A stretch of 64,000 nt of DNA from Furfurilactobacillus siliginis (GTDB taxonomy: Bacteria > Bacillota > Bacilli > Lactobacillales > Lactobacillaceae), in the NCBI RefSeq assembly GCF_001437435.1, contig NZ_JQCB01000001.1, forward strand, positions 206,974 through 270,973. Reading direction: 5' to 3'. This document shows positions 35,154-44,604 of this stretch, piece after piece; within the stretch, counting starts at the first letter, position 1; every line of letters starts with the position of its first letter. The notes below the pieces were generated by a model that was not told the origin of the DNA, searched no databases, and worked only from the letters and a program-made list of their open reading frames with translations. The position numbers were made by a program, and so were the translations under genes.

Positions 35154-36476
35154 CTACGGTTGGTTACCAGTGATCAAGTCATTGGCTAACTGCCATTTAC
35201 CGTTCAAATAAACATAGTAGGTCGGCTGTAAATCAACCACTTGTTTAGAATCGTAATTATTCTCCCATTGATACCCTAAGACAATATCTTTGATCTTACT
35301 CATTGAAATACCGGCGCTAGCTAACTGATCGAGCACTGTTTGCGTAGCTGGCACCACGACAGAGCTATGCTCATCTGCCGGTAATGGAACCTGTAAGTTT
35401 GTCAAAGTGAAATTGATTTCTTCAGTCCGTGATTGTTCATTTTTAACTTGCACGGCACCGAAGTCTGTTTGGTTAAAAATAGGAAATCCTTCAACATAAG
35501 AACGATAAGTCACGACCCGTCCATTATGTTCATTATCAAAGTAACGAATAGCGTCTAATGATAGGCCAGTGCTGGCTAATCCAGTGAAACTCTTCTGTAA
35601 ATTACGGCCGAGGTCGCTGGTCATTTTCTTATTCGCATTATAATTTTCAAACGTAACCGCTCCCGTTTTATCAGCAACAGTTAACCGTTTGTAGGCACCA
35701 TCGGAATAACTCGTGTGATCGCCACTCTTACGCACGTTGACCGATGTTGCCTCACCAGAATTAAGCAATGATGTGACAAAGAAGTTCGCATTCTGTTGCC
35801 CAATCAAATAACTGTAACGAGGAATGTGCACCTGCCCGTTATAAAGCGTTAGAGTGTGATCCTTAAAGACTTCCTGATTCACTTCGTACTGCTGCTTACC
35901 TTTAGCTAACACTTCACGAACATGGGCCAGTTTTTGCCGAACCGCCGTAATTTTATAAACGGTCTGTGAATCATCATTCAGCAGATATAATTCACCGGGT
36001 TTATTCGTCGAAAAGACAATTCGAGAAAATTTGGCGGATGGCGACATCAATAACGATTGCTCATAAGACCGATTAAATATTGACCGGCCAATATTATCCG
36101 CATAGTTCAACTGAACCGTATTTTTACGCTGCAACAGTGACTTATACGTATCCTTATCGCCTTGACTCACCTTGCGAAAGTTCGTCATACGCCAATTTCG
36201 AATCTCATCCTTTAAAGTCGTTACTAAGTTCAACTTTGCGTTGTAGAGCGACTCACTGGTACCCTGTCCATTGGTTAGAATCACCTGCGTTGGTAGATAA
36301 ATATCATCAATATCACGCGTCGTCACTGTCGCATGCGTCGAATTGGACGAAGACGTCGTGCCGGACCGGTCATACCGTGCCGGATTTGTCCAAATCAACA
36401 TGGATAACAGGATACTAACAACAATAAGCAGGAATAAGATAATGGGTAACAACGATCGTTTAATTTTAATCCACAT
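35154..36476 (-). CDS. yycH: YycH, membrane regulator of WalK
   Basis: 440 aa from an ATG at 36476 that overlaps the walK stop by 11 bp; GAGGAGG lies upstream within walK. One N-terminal TM (LLPIILFLLIVVSILLSMLIW) and an extracellular YycH domain. It acts with YycI on WalK. No truncation is seen. Confidence 0.92.
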   Translation of the reverse strand: MWIKIKRSLLPIILFLLIVVSILLSMLIWTNPARYDRSGTTSSSNSTHATVTTRDIDDIYLPTQVILTNGQGTSESLYNAKLNLVTTLKDEIRNWRMTNFRKVSQGDKDTYKSLLQRKNTVQLNYADNIGRSIFNRSYEQSLLMSPSAKFSRIVFSTNKPGELYLLNDDSQTVYKITAVRQKLAHVREVLAKGKQQYEVNQEVFKDHTLTLYNGQVHIPRYSYLIGQQNANFFVTSLLNSGEATSVNVRKSGDHTSYSDGAYKRLTVADKTGAVTFENYNANKKMTSDLGRNLQKSFTGLASTGLSLDAIRYFDNEHNGRVVTYRSYVEGFPIFNQTDFGAVQVKNEQSRTEEINFTLTNLQVPLPADEHSSVVVPATQTVLDQLASAGISMSKIKDIVLGYQWENNYDSKQVVDLQPTYYVYLNGKWQLANDLITGNQP

Positions 36477-38319
36477 CCCAATCATCCTCCTCAAATTGCT
36501 CGAATGGTAAGGAAATGTAGAACGTCGAACCCTTGCCTTCAGTACTATCAACCCAAATTCGGCCACCCAACATTTGGATAACTTCCTTTGAAATTGCTAA
36601 TCCCAATCCGGTACCACCTTGAGCCCGCGCCCGTGCTTTATCAACTCGATAGAATCGATCAAAGATATGCGTCAAATCTTTGCGTGGAATACCTAATCCT
36701 TCATCAGAAATACTCATAATAACTTGATTATGAGTCTCTAATAGCCGGCAGGTAATCGTACCGCCATCTGGCGAGTACTTGATGGCATTGTTCATAAGGT
36801 TATCAACGACCTGCGTAAAGCGGTCAGTATCAATTTCGACCCATAAATCTTTACCTGTGAAATCACGTTCGATTTGATAATACTTTGCTGGGTGTTCATC
36901 AGTCTTCAGCATCATGTCAAAACGGTTCAAAATATAGTTGAACAACTCATTCAAGTTGACGGTTTCCATGTCTAACTTAGTCGTACCAGAATCCATCCGA
37001 CTCAATGCCAGCAGATCGTTAACCATACGGATCATCCGTTCAGTTTCATCTTGCGCCACCTTCAAGAACCCGGGTGCCACTTTTTGATCCTGCCATGCAC
37101 CATCAACCAGTGCATCAATGTAGGACCGTACAGATGTTAACGGTGTCCGTAATTCATGTGACACGTTCGAAACGAACTGCTTCCGATCAGCATCTTCCTT
37201 TTGCTGTTCCGTCACATCATGCAGTACACAAACAAGTCCGGAAATAAATCCCGATTCTCGCTGAATCAATGAGAACGTTGCGTGCAAAATTAGGTCGCGG
37301 CCTTCTTCTGATAAATCAAGTGCCACTTCATCCTGACTTTCCAGTAGCTCACGTAACGTGTACTGATCACGAATCTGTAATACGTCAAGGATTGAGTCGC
37401 CTTCTGCGTCTTCCTCCTCAACATTCAAAAAGTCTCTGGCCGCCGAGTTGATGATGTTGATATTTCCCCGTCGGTCAGTGGCAATAACACCATCACTCAT
37501 GTGTGCCAAAACAGAGTCCAAACGCCGTCGTTCAGCTTCCGTCGACTCTTGAGCCTCTTCGACTCTAACAGACAAGTTATTAACGGCACTTGCTAGCTGA
37601 CCAAGTTCGTCCGTTCCATAGACACGCACTTGCCCAGAATAATCTCCTTGCGCAATTTGAACGGTTTGTCGCTTCATTTCATCAATCGGTCGCGTTATTG
37701 CCCGGGAAATAACGATCGACATAAACAACCCTAAGACAATTGCCACTAGTGCTGCCGACAGATAGATCAGCGTAATCTTATTGACGTTTTGGTAAACACC
37801 TTCCAGTGAAGCACGAACGTACAGAACTCCAACCAAGGTGTTCCCATTACTACCGGACGAATTTAATAGCGGTACCACTGACACATAGTACCGATTATTA
37901 TCACGGGTATCGTAAATATCCCGTTGATAAGAACGGTTATTATAAATTGCATTCTTAATATTGCTATCAGTTGTCTTCTGACCAACAACAGTTTGATCAT
38001 TAACATTACTGGTTCCACGAATCGTCCCTTTGTTATCAATAACTCGAATTTCAGTGATATTGGGGTTATTGACTTCGGTCAGGATACTGCGAATCCGTGT
38101 ATTTGCAGCCGACGTATTATTACGCATCAACTGATCAGATAATGAATTATCAATGTAAGCTTGTAATTGTACCTGTTGTTTAAAGGTACTCAGATTTTGC
38201 CGCTCTAATTGGCGAACGAAAAAAGCCCCGACGATTTCCAGCGTAATCAACAACATCAGGGCGAAAACAAGCGCTATTTTAAAATTAATGGATTGAAAAA
38301 AACGAATCTTTTTATTCAC
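36466..38319 (-). CDS. walK: WalK, sensor histidine kinase
   Basis: 617 aa essential cell-wall sensor. TM1 (13-35), an extracytoplasmic PAS-like domain (37-180), TM2 (182-205), HAMP (206-258), PAS (264-370), HisKA with His388 (VSHELRTP), and HATPase with N box NLMNNAIKYSP (507-517), G1 DEGLGIP (539-545) and G2 GGTGLGLAI (568-576). It autophosphorylates and passes phosphate to WalR. All domains are intact. It starts 20 bp after walR. Confidence 0.97.
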   Translation of the reverse strand: MNKKIRFFQSINFKIALVFALMLLITLEIVGAFFVRQLERQNLSTFKQQVQLQAYIDNSLSDQLMRNNTSAANTRIRSILTEVNNPNITEIRVIDNKGTIRGTSNVNDQTVVGQKTTDSNIKNAIYNNRSYQRDIYDTRDNNRYYVSVVPLLNSSGSNGNTLVGVLYVRASLEGVYQNVNKITLIYLSAALVAIVLGLFMSIVISRAITRPIDEMKRQTVQIAQGDYSGQVRVYGTDELGQLASAVNNLSVRVEEAQESTEAERRRLDSVLAHMSDGVIATDRRGNINIINSAARDFLNVEEEDAEGDSILDVLQIRDQYTLRELLESQDEVALDLSEEGRDLILHATFSLIQRESGFISGLVCVLHDVTEQQKEDADRKQFVSNVSHELRTPLTSVRSYIDALVDGAWQDQKVAPGFLKVAQDETERMIRMVNDLLALSRMDSGTTKLDMETVNLNELFNYILNRFDMMLKTDEHPAKYYQIERDFTGKDLWVEIDTDRFTQVVDNLMNNAIKYSPDGGTITCRLLETHNQVIMSISDEGLGIPRKDLTHIFDRFYRVDKARARAQGGTGLGLAISKEVIQMLGGRIWVDSTEGKGSTFYISLPFEQFEEDDWDVD

Positions 38320-38339
38320 AATCAGGATTGCTCCTAAAG

Positions 38340-39050
38340 TTAGTCAGTTTCAGGGTTTCTCAAGTAGTACCCAACACCACGACGCGTTACTAGCCAAGCT
38401 GGGTGACTTGGTGTGTCTTCGACTTTTTCACGAAGACGCCGCATGGTCACATCAACTGTCCGAACATCCCCAAAGTAGTCGTAACCCCAAACCGTTTGCA
38501 GTAAGTGTTCACGAGTCATTACTTGGCCAATATGCTGTGCAAGGTAATATAGTAATTCAAACTCACGGTGGGTCAATTCAATATCATCCCCACGCTTAGA
38601 AACCATGTAGGCATCTGGATCGACCTTTAAATCACCGATTTCAATACTATTTGATTCACTTTCATCAGCCGCCGCGTTTTTAACGACCGTATCCTGACGA
38701 CGTAGGTTGGCCTTAACCCGGGCCACTAGTTCACGATTTGAGAATGGCTTAGTAACATAGTCATCTGCACCAAGTTCTAGACCCAGCACCTTATCGATTT
38801 CTGAATCTTTAGCCGTCACCATGATGATTGGCGTCGTGTACTTAGTCCGTACCCGTCGTGCAACCTCTAGGCCATCAATTTTAGGCAACATCAAATCTAA
38901 TAAGATTAAGTCTGGTTGCTCTTCATCAACCTTGTCGACGGCTTCTTCACCATCGGCCGCGGTTACAACTTCATAGCCTTCTTTTTCCAAATTGAATTTG
39001 ATAATATCTGAAATAGGTTTTTCGTCATCAACTACTAAAATCTTACTCAT
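38340..39050 (-). CDS. walR: WalR, response regulator
   Basis: 236 aa OmpR-family regulator from the ATG at 39050 (GGAGG 8 nt upstream). Receiver with Asp8-Asp9, phosphoacceptor Asp52, Thr79, Lys101; C-terminal winged helix with [20 protein letters not shown]. It controls cell wall hydrolases and turnover. An extended -10 TGATATAAT (39128-39136 minus strand) gives a short leader. Confidence 0.98.
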   Translation of the reverse strand: MSKILVVDDEKPISDIIKFNLEKEGYEVVTAADGEEAVDKVDEEQPDLILLDLMLPKIDGLEVARRVRTKYTTPIIMVTAKDSEIDKVLGLELGADDYVTKPFSNRELVARVKANLRRQDTVVKNAAADESESNSIEIGDLKVDPDAYMVSKRGDDIELTHREFELLYYLAQHIGQVMTREHLLQTVWGYDYFGDVRTVDVTMRRLREKVEDTPSHPAWLVTRRGVGYYLRNPETD

Positions 39051-39127
39051 ACAGATTTCCTCCACAGGAATGTTTGATTTAATAAATTGTCCGAATCGCT
39101 GTTTACATTAATAGAACAGCCGAGTAC

Positions 39128-39136
39128 ATTATATCA
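39128..39136 (-). promoter_or_regulatory. Extended -10 promoter of the Wal operon
   Basis: TGATATAAT on the minus strand, 78 bp before the walR start. No clear -35 is seen. Confidence 0.55.
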
Positions 39137-39310
39137 CAGCATACTGCAGCGCATTTATTCGACACCTGTTCCCATTAGCAGACGCCTGTTATTACTGAAT
39201 TCATTCATTTAAGTAAGATACAGATTCCTTGTGTTTCATTAATGTAACGGAGTGCTACTCCCACACTCGTTTTGCTAATTCAGACTTTTAAAGTTTTTTT
39301 CGAAAACTTG

Positions 39311-39339
39311 TTGTCAGGGTTTGGAGCGTATGATATTAT
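39311..39339 (+). promoter_or_regulatory. Promoter of tRNA-Lys
   Basis: TTGTCA, 17 bp, TATTAT; the tRNA starts 20 bp after the -10. Confidence 0.75.
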
Positions 39340-39358
39340 ATAAAAGTTGAATTGATAT

Positions 39359-39431
39359 GGATCGCTAGCTCAGCTGGCAGAGCAACGGACTCTTAATCCG
39401 TGGGTCCAGGGTTCGATCCCCTGGCGATCCA
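39359..39431 (+). tRNA. tRNA-Lys (anticodon CUU)
   Basis: Acceptor stem GGATCGC/GCGATCC, D-arm GCTCAGCTGGCAGAGC, anticodon stem ACGGA/TCCGT with loop CTCTTAA and anticodon CTT at 39392-39394, and T-loop GGTTCGATCC. The discriminator base is A and CCA is not encoded. It decodes AAG. Confidence 0.97.
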
Positions 39432-39444
39432 TCAAAAACGATTA

Positions 39445-39491
39445 ATCACCAACTACGCTGCGTTAAATCGCCGTGGTTGGTGATTTTTTTG
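39445..39491 (+). terminator. Terminator of the tRNA gene
   Basis: ATCACCAAC/GTTGGTGAT followed by seven T. Confidence 0.93.
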
Positions 39492-39622
39492 TGGACAATA
39501 CAATCCCCAAATTTTAGCTAATTAGTGCAAGCGGCGAACTCAATAATTCTAAGTATCAAATATATATGATTGCTAGTCCAAACACTGACGACTGTAAAAG
39601 CTGAAACTTTTAAGGTGAAACT

Positions 39623-40453
39623 ATGAAAAAAACATTTGGCTGGCTTCTTGTTGCTTTAGTCCTCACTGGCTTACTTTTTGCTTCAATAAATTCAAGTAAA
39701 CATCCGGATAAAAATAAAAGCGCGGAACGGTTATTTCTAAACACCGATAAGAAGATCTATCATGTCAGCGCGGGTGAAGACTCAGCCAGAATACATGTTA
39801 CGGCAACTACTGGTGCAACCATTTCAATGCCAAACGGCGAAGATGAAAATCATAAAATAAAAGGTTCAAATGGTTATATTTTTGACTATCCTGCAAGTGA
39901 TGTGACAGATAAGCTAACATTCGTCGCAAAATATAAAGGACAAACAAAATATATCGACGTACTAGTAAAGCCTTCTGCATCTTTCATCTCATCAGACGAA
40001 TCAAAAGACAATCAGTATACAACAGCATCAAGCTCATCCTCGACATCCTTCACAGATAATGCTTCGTCCGCAACTGCTCCCAACCATTATTCCGGATCAA
40101 ATAATCTGGTTTATGGAAAGTTAACTACAGACGTAAAAAGTCTTCCAGGTGGCGCATTTAAAGATAAATCCATGACCTACGTGACATACGGAGTTGATAA
40201 GGATAAAACGATTGACGTTGTGAAAGAAAATTTTTCTGATTTACCCTTAGATCCACAATTAGATTCGGATTCAATAGACGAACATATCCACGATTTTATG
40301 GAAAGAGATGCTGCTAAGATAAGTTCACCGTCTGACAATCAAGACATTTATCTATCTCCTTCAATCAACAAAAAGTATCAAGTTGACTTCACAAAAAACG
40401 ACGATAATAACATAACTATGATTATTATCAGACGAGAAGATATTAATGAATAG
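39623..40453 (+). CDS. Secreted or membrane-anchored protein, unknown
   Basis: 276 aa. An N-terminal signal anchor (KKTFGWLLVALVLTGLLFAS, no lipobox Cys) is followed by an extracellular region with a beta-rich part (residues 40-120), a Ser/Thr-rich linker (122-152: SSSSSTSFTDNASSATA) and an acidic C-terminal domain. No family is recognised. The gene stands alone 190 bp after the tRNA; codon use is somewhat AT-rich, hinting at strain-specific content. Confidence 0.7.
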   Translation: MKKTFGWLLVALVLTGLLFASINSSKHPDKNKSAERLFLNTDKKIYHVSAGEDSARIHVTATTGATISMPNGEDENHKIKGSNGYIFDYPASDVTDKLTFVAKYKGQTKYIDVLVKPSASFISSDESKDNQYTTASSSSSTSFTDNASSATAPNHYSGSNNLVYGKLTTDVKSLPGGAFKDKSMTYVTYGVDKDKTIDVVKENFSDLPLDPQLDSDSIDEHIHDFMERDAAKISSPSDNQDIYLSPSINKKYQVDFTKNDDNNITMIIIRREDINE

Positions 40454-40472
40454 AGCATACATTCAAATCAAA

Positions 40473-40502
40473 AAAGCCTTCTAACTTCCCAGAAGGCTTT
40501 TA
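40473..40502 (+). terminator. Terminator after the secreted-protein gene
   Basis: AAAGCCTTCT/AGAAGGCTTTTA. Confidence 0.85.
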
Positions 40503-40560
40503 CTAGACTGACACTGTTATCTAACTATATTCGTTTCATTGCAGATCAGTATTACTAGAT

Positions 40561-40591
40561 AAGCTGCCGACTTTATGTGGGCAGCTTTTTT
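40561..40591 (+). terminator. Second plus-strand terminator
   Basis: AAGCTGCC/GGGCAGCTT followed by TTTTT, just before the convergent permease end. Confidence 0.7.
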
Positions 40592-40601
40592 CTTTGAAAA
40601 T

Positions 40602-42061
40602 TTACTTCGAATTCAGTGCCAGCACAATAAAGTTCAACAAAAACAGGGCTGTAATCACCCACAAAATCGGGCTAATCTCATTAAACTTACGCTTCGCCGC
40701 TTTAACTAAGATATAGAAGATGAACCCAGCCGCAATTCCATATGAAATTGAATATGAGAATGCCATAAAGGCAGCCGTGAAAAAGGCTGGCACCGCAATT
40801 TCTGTATCTGCCCAGTTGATCATTTTAAACTCATTCATCATCATAATACCGACGACAATCAAAATTGGCGCTGTCGCTGCGCCAGGAATGACGTTTACAA
40901 AGGGTGCAAATACCAACGAAAATGCGAAACCAGCGGCCACAGTCCTGCGGTTAGCCCTGTCCGCCCACCAGCTTTAATGCCGGCAGAAGCCTCAATAAAT
41001 GTCGTCGTATTCGACGTTCCCAGAATCCCAGCAAACATCGTGGCAAACGTATCGGAAACAAGGCCTCGGTCCATCTTCGACTTAAAACCTTTACCTTCAT
41101 AGAACTCTTTTTGATCGGCAGCAGAGAAGATTCCAGTCGACATCCCCGTCCCAATGAACGTTCCAATGGCATCAAACAACCCTGACAGTCCCATTGAAAA
41201 GACCGTCAAAACGACCACTAAAATGTGTTTCGGCGTTGTGAACATTGACCCAAGGCCCTTGCTCCCAAGTGCTTGTCCAAAAATCGACGCGAAATCCTTA
41301 AACGTCGTGTGAAAAGCTGCTAATCCTTGGATGTGCGTATTCGTCACGCCCATCGGAATCCCGATTATCGTTGTCACAATCACTGAAATGATGAACGCAC
41401 CAGGAACATTCGTGATGACCAATAAAATCAGTACAACTAGGCCAATCAAACCTAACAGAACCGTTGGTGAATTAAATAAAGCAATTCCTGGCGTTGTGCC
41501 CGAGCCAGACGTGATGCTTTGGATCGCATGATGCACTACTTGCCCATGATAAGGTGCATCATTCACAGAAAGAATGCTTTTAGCACCAATATTAAAGTTT
41601 AAGAAACCTGCGTTATTTAAACCAATATAAGCGATAAACAGCCCAATTCCGGCGGCGATTCCATGTTTCAGCTGATCAGGGATTCCTTTGACAATCATTG
41701 CCCGCACTTTAGTCAACGTAATAATCACATCAACCAAACCAACGAGAAATACCATTCCTAATGCCTGTTGCCACGTGAATCCTAGTCCAAAGACAATTGT
41801 ATAAGTGAACATCGCCTGCATCCCCAAAGATGGTGCTAAGGCATAAGGCAAATTTGCAAATAGTCCAGTAATTAAAGTACCGACAATCGTTGTTAGAATG
41901 GTTGCTAGAAACACACCTTGGCTTGGCATTCCTGTCATCGACAAAACTGCTGGGTTCAAGAAAATTATGTACGCCATCGCAACAAATGTGGTCAATCCGG
42001 CCAGCAGCTCAGTGCGAACGTTCGTGTTGTTCTCTGATAACTTAAAATAGTGTTCTAGCAA
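40602..42061 (-). pseudogene. NCS2/AzgA-type purine permease, frameshifted
   Basis: The N-terminal reading frame starts at TTG 42061 (GGGAGG 10 nt upstream) and covers membrane segments with NCS2/AzgA motifs (FVAMAYIIFLNPAVLS, IEASAGIKAGGRTGLTAG). It then runs out of frame, while the adjacent frame continues the homologous sequence from VAAGFAFSLVFAPFVN to the stop at 40602. The shift lies at about 40940-40946 (minus strand GCAGGACTGTGG). Restoring one A (GGAACT) would read LTAGTVAAGF, giving an intact 486-aa protein. So a 1-nt deletion is likely, either real or a sequencing error. Intact proteins import guanine, hypoxanthine or adenine. Confidence 0.85.
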
Positions 42062-42083
42062 TGTCCTATTTCCTCCCGTGAGT

Positions 42084-42303
42084 AAAAGACAGCCGACTCC
42101 GTGTTCTGCACGCAAAGACGACTGTCTAAAAGAAAAGTGACGCAATACAAAGATACTTGTACGGCGTCATTAACAGGAAATGGACTTTTCCATTTTCAGA
42201 GTCTGTGGCAAAACACGTTAACGACTCAATATGAAGTTGTAATTAATCATCACTGATTAATAAGAGTTGATTATCAGTATAAACACTTCATCGGTTTTGG
42301 CAA
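42084..42303 (-). promoter_or_regulatory. Long hairpin-rich leader of the permease gene with tandem terminators
   Basis: A promoter TTGCCA-16-TATACT (42298-42303, 42276-42281) starts a leader of about 200 nt before the TTG start. In order: hairpin TTAATCA-GTGA-TGATTAA (42243-42260), a GAGTC/GACTC stem (42198-42238), a TGGA-AAAG-TCCA hairpin (42178-42195), a terminator TGACGC/GCGTCA with CTTTTCTTTT (42128-42169) and a second stem AGACAG/CTGTCT with TTTT (42084-42127). The layout is that of a terminator-controlled riboswitch or attenuator. It lacks the purine-riboswitch core (no TCTACC or ATATGG). The class is unknown. Confidence 0.55.
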
Positions 42304-42462
42304 TGGCAAGTTTAGTAATTTGTACTCAAAACATAGAGCTAATCCATTTATCGGCAAATGTCTTTTCATTTACAAACCCTATTCTATCAGCTTTGCAATG
42401 AATCATTGCTATCAATCCACACTAATTCTGCCTACAATGAATTCAGAAAGGCAGGGATACCC

Positions 42463-43086
42463 ATGGAATTTGGCAAACGACTAAAACAAGCCAGAATAAC
42501 TCAGGGATTGACCCAAGAACAAGTCGCTAACGACTTAATGGTCACTCACCAAACAATCTCCAGTTGGGAAAACCAGAAAACCTATCCCGACATCATTACA
42601 CTCATCAAAATTAGTGACTACTTTAATATTTCACTCGATGTTTTATTAAAGGAGGATTCAGATATAAAAGTCTATTTAGAAAAAAACGAAGTCACAAAGC
42701 AACTTCGCCCCCTGACCATCGTACTTTTAATCATCGACATCATCTTCATGGGTTTATTTGTTGGCGACACCCTCGGCATTTTTAAATTAAGCCATGAGTT
42801 TTTTCTCGTCGCCATGTTATTCGGCATCCTAAACGCCGCCGCCTTAGTTATGCTAAGCGCATTCCAAGCAAATCTAGGGCTTAGTAGAAAACCACTAGTC
42901 AGTGTTCCTGTTTTCAATTTATTCGTTTCTAAATGGTTCTTACTCAGTGGTTGCTTGCTACTAATTGCCGGCGCCATCATCATTATGATAAACCTCGCGC
43001 ATCTTGGCGGGTTCATCATGGGTATTGGTAGCCTAGTACTATTTATCTGGCTTTCATTAACGATCATTAATCGATTTAATCATTGA
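42463..43086 (+). CDS. XRE-family regulator with membrane domain
   Basis: 207 aa from the ATG at 42463. Residues 1-65 are a helix-turn-helix of the XRE type (LKQARITQGLTQEQVANDLM, TISSWENQKTYPDI). Four TM segments follow (about 85-105, 112-132, 148-170, 178-200). Such membrane-tethered repressors may sense envelope signals. Only a leader-sized gap separates it from the divergent permease. Confidence 0.85.
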   Translation: MEFGKRLKQARITQGLTQEQVANDLMVTHQTISSWENQKTYPDIITLIKISDYFNISLDVLLKEDSDIKVYLEKNEVTKQLRPLTIVLLIIDIIFMGLFVGDTLGIFKLSHEFFLVAMLFGILNAAALVMLSAFQANLGLSRKPLVSVPVFNLFVSKWFLLSGCLLLIAGAIIIMINLAHLGGFIMGIGSLVLFIWLSLTIINRFNH

Positions 43087-43111
43087 TAATTAATATTCAA
43101 ATTCATCACTC

Positions 43112-43215
43112 AGTGTTTGGGACATAAGTTAACTTGTCCCAAACGCTCTTTTTGTTTTACGCGTTTAAATGGTGCAAACGTGGGCCAAACGTCAAAGCGC
43201 TGTTCGCAGCGAACT
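43112..43215. repeat. Composite palindromic repeat, copy C (degenerate)
   Basis: Module 1 hairpin AGTGTTTGGGACA/TGTCCCAAACGCT at 43112-43147, then AACGTGGGCCAAACGTCAAA, a decayed start of module 2. It runs into the 3' end of the TetR gene at 43192. Confidence 0.75.
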
Positions 43216-43734
43216 TTGCACGGTATTCGTAATAAAGTTAACGATCTTTTCTTGTGGCAACGAATTCGTTTTTAGCCAGTCTAATAACACGCCGCGTAAC
43301 CCATGCTCAATGTAATTCCAACAATATTGTCGCTCAATCGCTGTTGTGTACTCACTGTGAGCAAAGTCGTCATCAATAGCAATCTGCATGATTTTCGCCA
43401 AGAATTGTGACGCCGAATTAGCTAGCAATGCTGTCACCAATTGCCGCGAGCGCCACTGAAAATCAACAAGATCGCTTAAAAAGGCATGCAAGCTTGTTGG
43501 CTGTTTCTGTTCAAGTTCCGCTTTGAACTCAGTAACTAAGGTATTCTCTAGCTCATCAAGCAAGGCATAAATATCTTCATAGTGTAAGTAAAAAGTACGG
43601 CGATTAATATCTGCTCGCTCGGCAATTTCTGCAACGGTAATCTTGTCAAAATCCTTTTCTGCCAATAATTGCGTAAATGCATCGGTAATGTTTCGCTTCG
43701 TCCGCATTGCACGTCGATCTACTTTATCAGTCAT
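43192..43734 (-). CDS. TetR-family regulator
   Basis: 180 aa from the ATG at 43734. Helix-turn-helix (residues 9-55: MRTKRNITDAFTQLL, TVAEIAERADINRRTFYLHYED). The last residues (SSLRTAL) are encoded by sequence resembling the dispersed repeat, so the native C-terminus may have been replaced. It is divergent from the NTF2-like gene; GGTAA...TTACC (43778-43802) between them is a candidate operator. Confidence 0.88.
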   Translation of the reverse strand: MTDKVDRRAMRTKRNITDAFTQLLAEKDFDKITVAEIAERADINRRTFYLHYEDIYALLDELENTLVTEFKAELEQKQPTSLHAFLSDLVDFQWRSRQLVTALLANSASQFLAKIMQIAIDDDFAHSEYTTAIERQYCWNYIEHGLRGVLLDWLKTNSLPQEKIVNFITNTVQSSLRTAL

Positions 43735-43777
43735 TCTTTCACCACCATTTTTCTCATGTGTGTAATATAACACGAAC

Positions 43778-43802
43778 GGTAATTATTGTTTATTGTTTTA
43801 CC
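43778..43802. promoter_or_regulatory. Candidate TetR operator
   Basis: GGTAA and TTACC arms around an AT-rich centre in the divergent intergenic region. Confidence 0.35.
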
Positions 43803-43848
43803 TCATGACCGCTTGTAAATTGATCTCATACACAAGGAGGTCATCAAT

Positions 43849-44595
43849 ATGACAACTAAAAAAGATCAGGCACAAGCGATGTTATCCGCCATTGAAACGG
43901 GTAACACAGATGCCATTCTCGCAAATGTCAGTCCCACGAAATATATTCAACACAACCTACAGTTTGGCAATGGCCGTGATGCCATTTTAGCGTCCATTCC
44001 TGAACTACAGGCTTATCATCCCCAGCTTGAATTCTTGCGGATTATCGAAGACGGCGATTACGTTGCCGTTCACACCCACTATACCTTTAGTGATCAACCA
44101 GTAACCGGTTTTGACATCTTTCGCTTTGAAAATGGCAAAATCGTTGAACACTGGGACAATTTGGAAGCTGTCACAGGCGCTACCCCATCTAAGCACACCG
44201 CCTTTGACGGTCCACAACAGCTAACTGCTGCAGCCGTAACAACAGCTACTAAGCAACTCGCCAGCGCGTTTCAAACTGACATTCTCATTAACCATCAACT
44301 AGACAAACTACCGCAATATGTGTCATCGACGCTAATCAGTCACCTACCTGAACTTGCGGATGGTGCAATCGCCTACACCGACTTTTTAAACGACACTGGC
44401 AACTATCAAACAGCGCATTTAACAGTTGTAGAAAACGACTTTGCACTACTAACCAGTTCAGGTAACGAAAATGGTCAAGATGTCGTTTACTACGACTTAA
44501 TCCGTACTGCGGACAACCGCATCGTTGAGCTGTGGCGTGCCAAAGAAATTGTTCTACCTGTTGATCAACAAGCCAACACAAATGGCAAATTTTAG
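43849..44595 (+). CDS. Tandem NTF2/SnoaL-like domain protein
   Basis: 248 aa. The first domain (about 1-125: MLSAIETGNTDAILANV, YIQHNLQFGNGRDAIL, FDIFRFENGKIVEHWDNLEA) is a SnoaL-like NTF2 fold. The second half (130-245), ending DVVYYDLIRTADNRIVELWR, repeats the fold in degenerate form. It may be an isomerase or hydrolase-like enzyme of unknown substrate. AGGAGG precedes the ATG; the MBL gene follows 9 bp on. Confidence 0.82.
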   Translation: MTTKKDQAQAMLSAIETGNTDAILANVSPTKYIQHNLQFGNGRDAILASIPELQAYHPQLEFLRIIEDGDYVAVHTHYTFSDQPVTGFDIFRFENGKIVEHWDNLEAVTGATPSKHTAFDGPQQLTAAAVTTATKQLASAFQTDILINHQLDKLPQYVSSTLISHLPELADGAIAYTDFLNDTGNYQTAHLTVVENDFALLTSSGNENGQDVVYYDLIRTADNRIVELWRAKEIVLPVDQQANTNGKF

Positions 44596-44604
44596 GAGGA
44601 AAAC

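Noticed and set aside
42084..42303. Classical purine riboswitch before the permease
   Set aside because: The conserved junction sequences and TTTCTACC-type loop are missing, so I only call it an unclassified leader.
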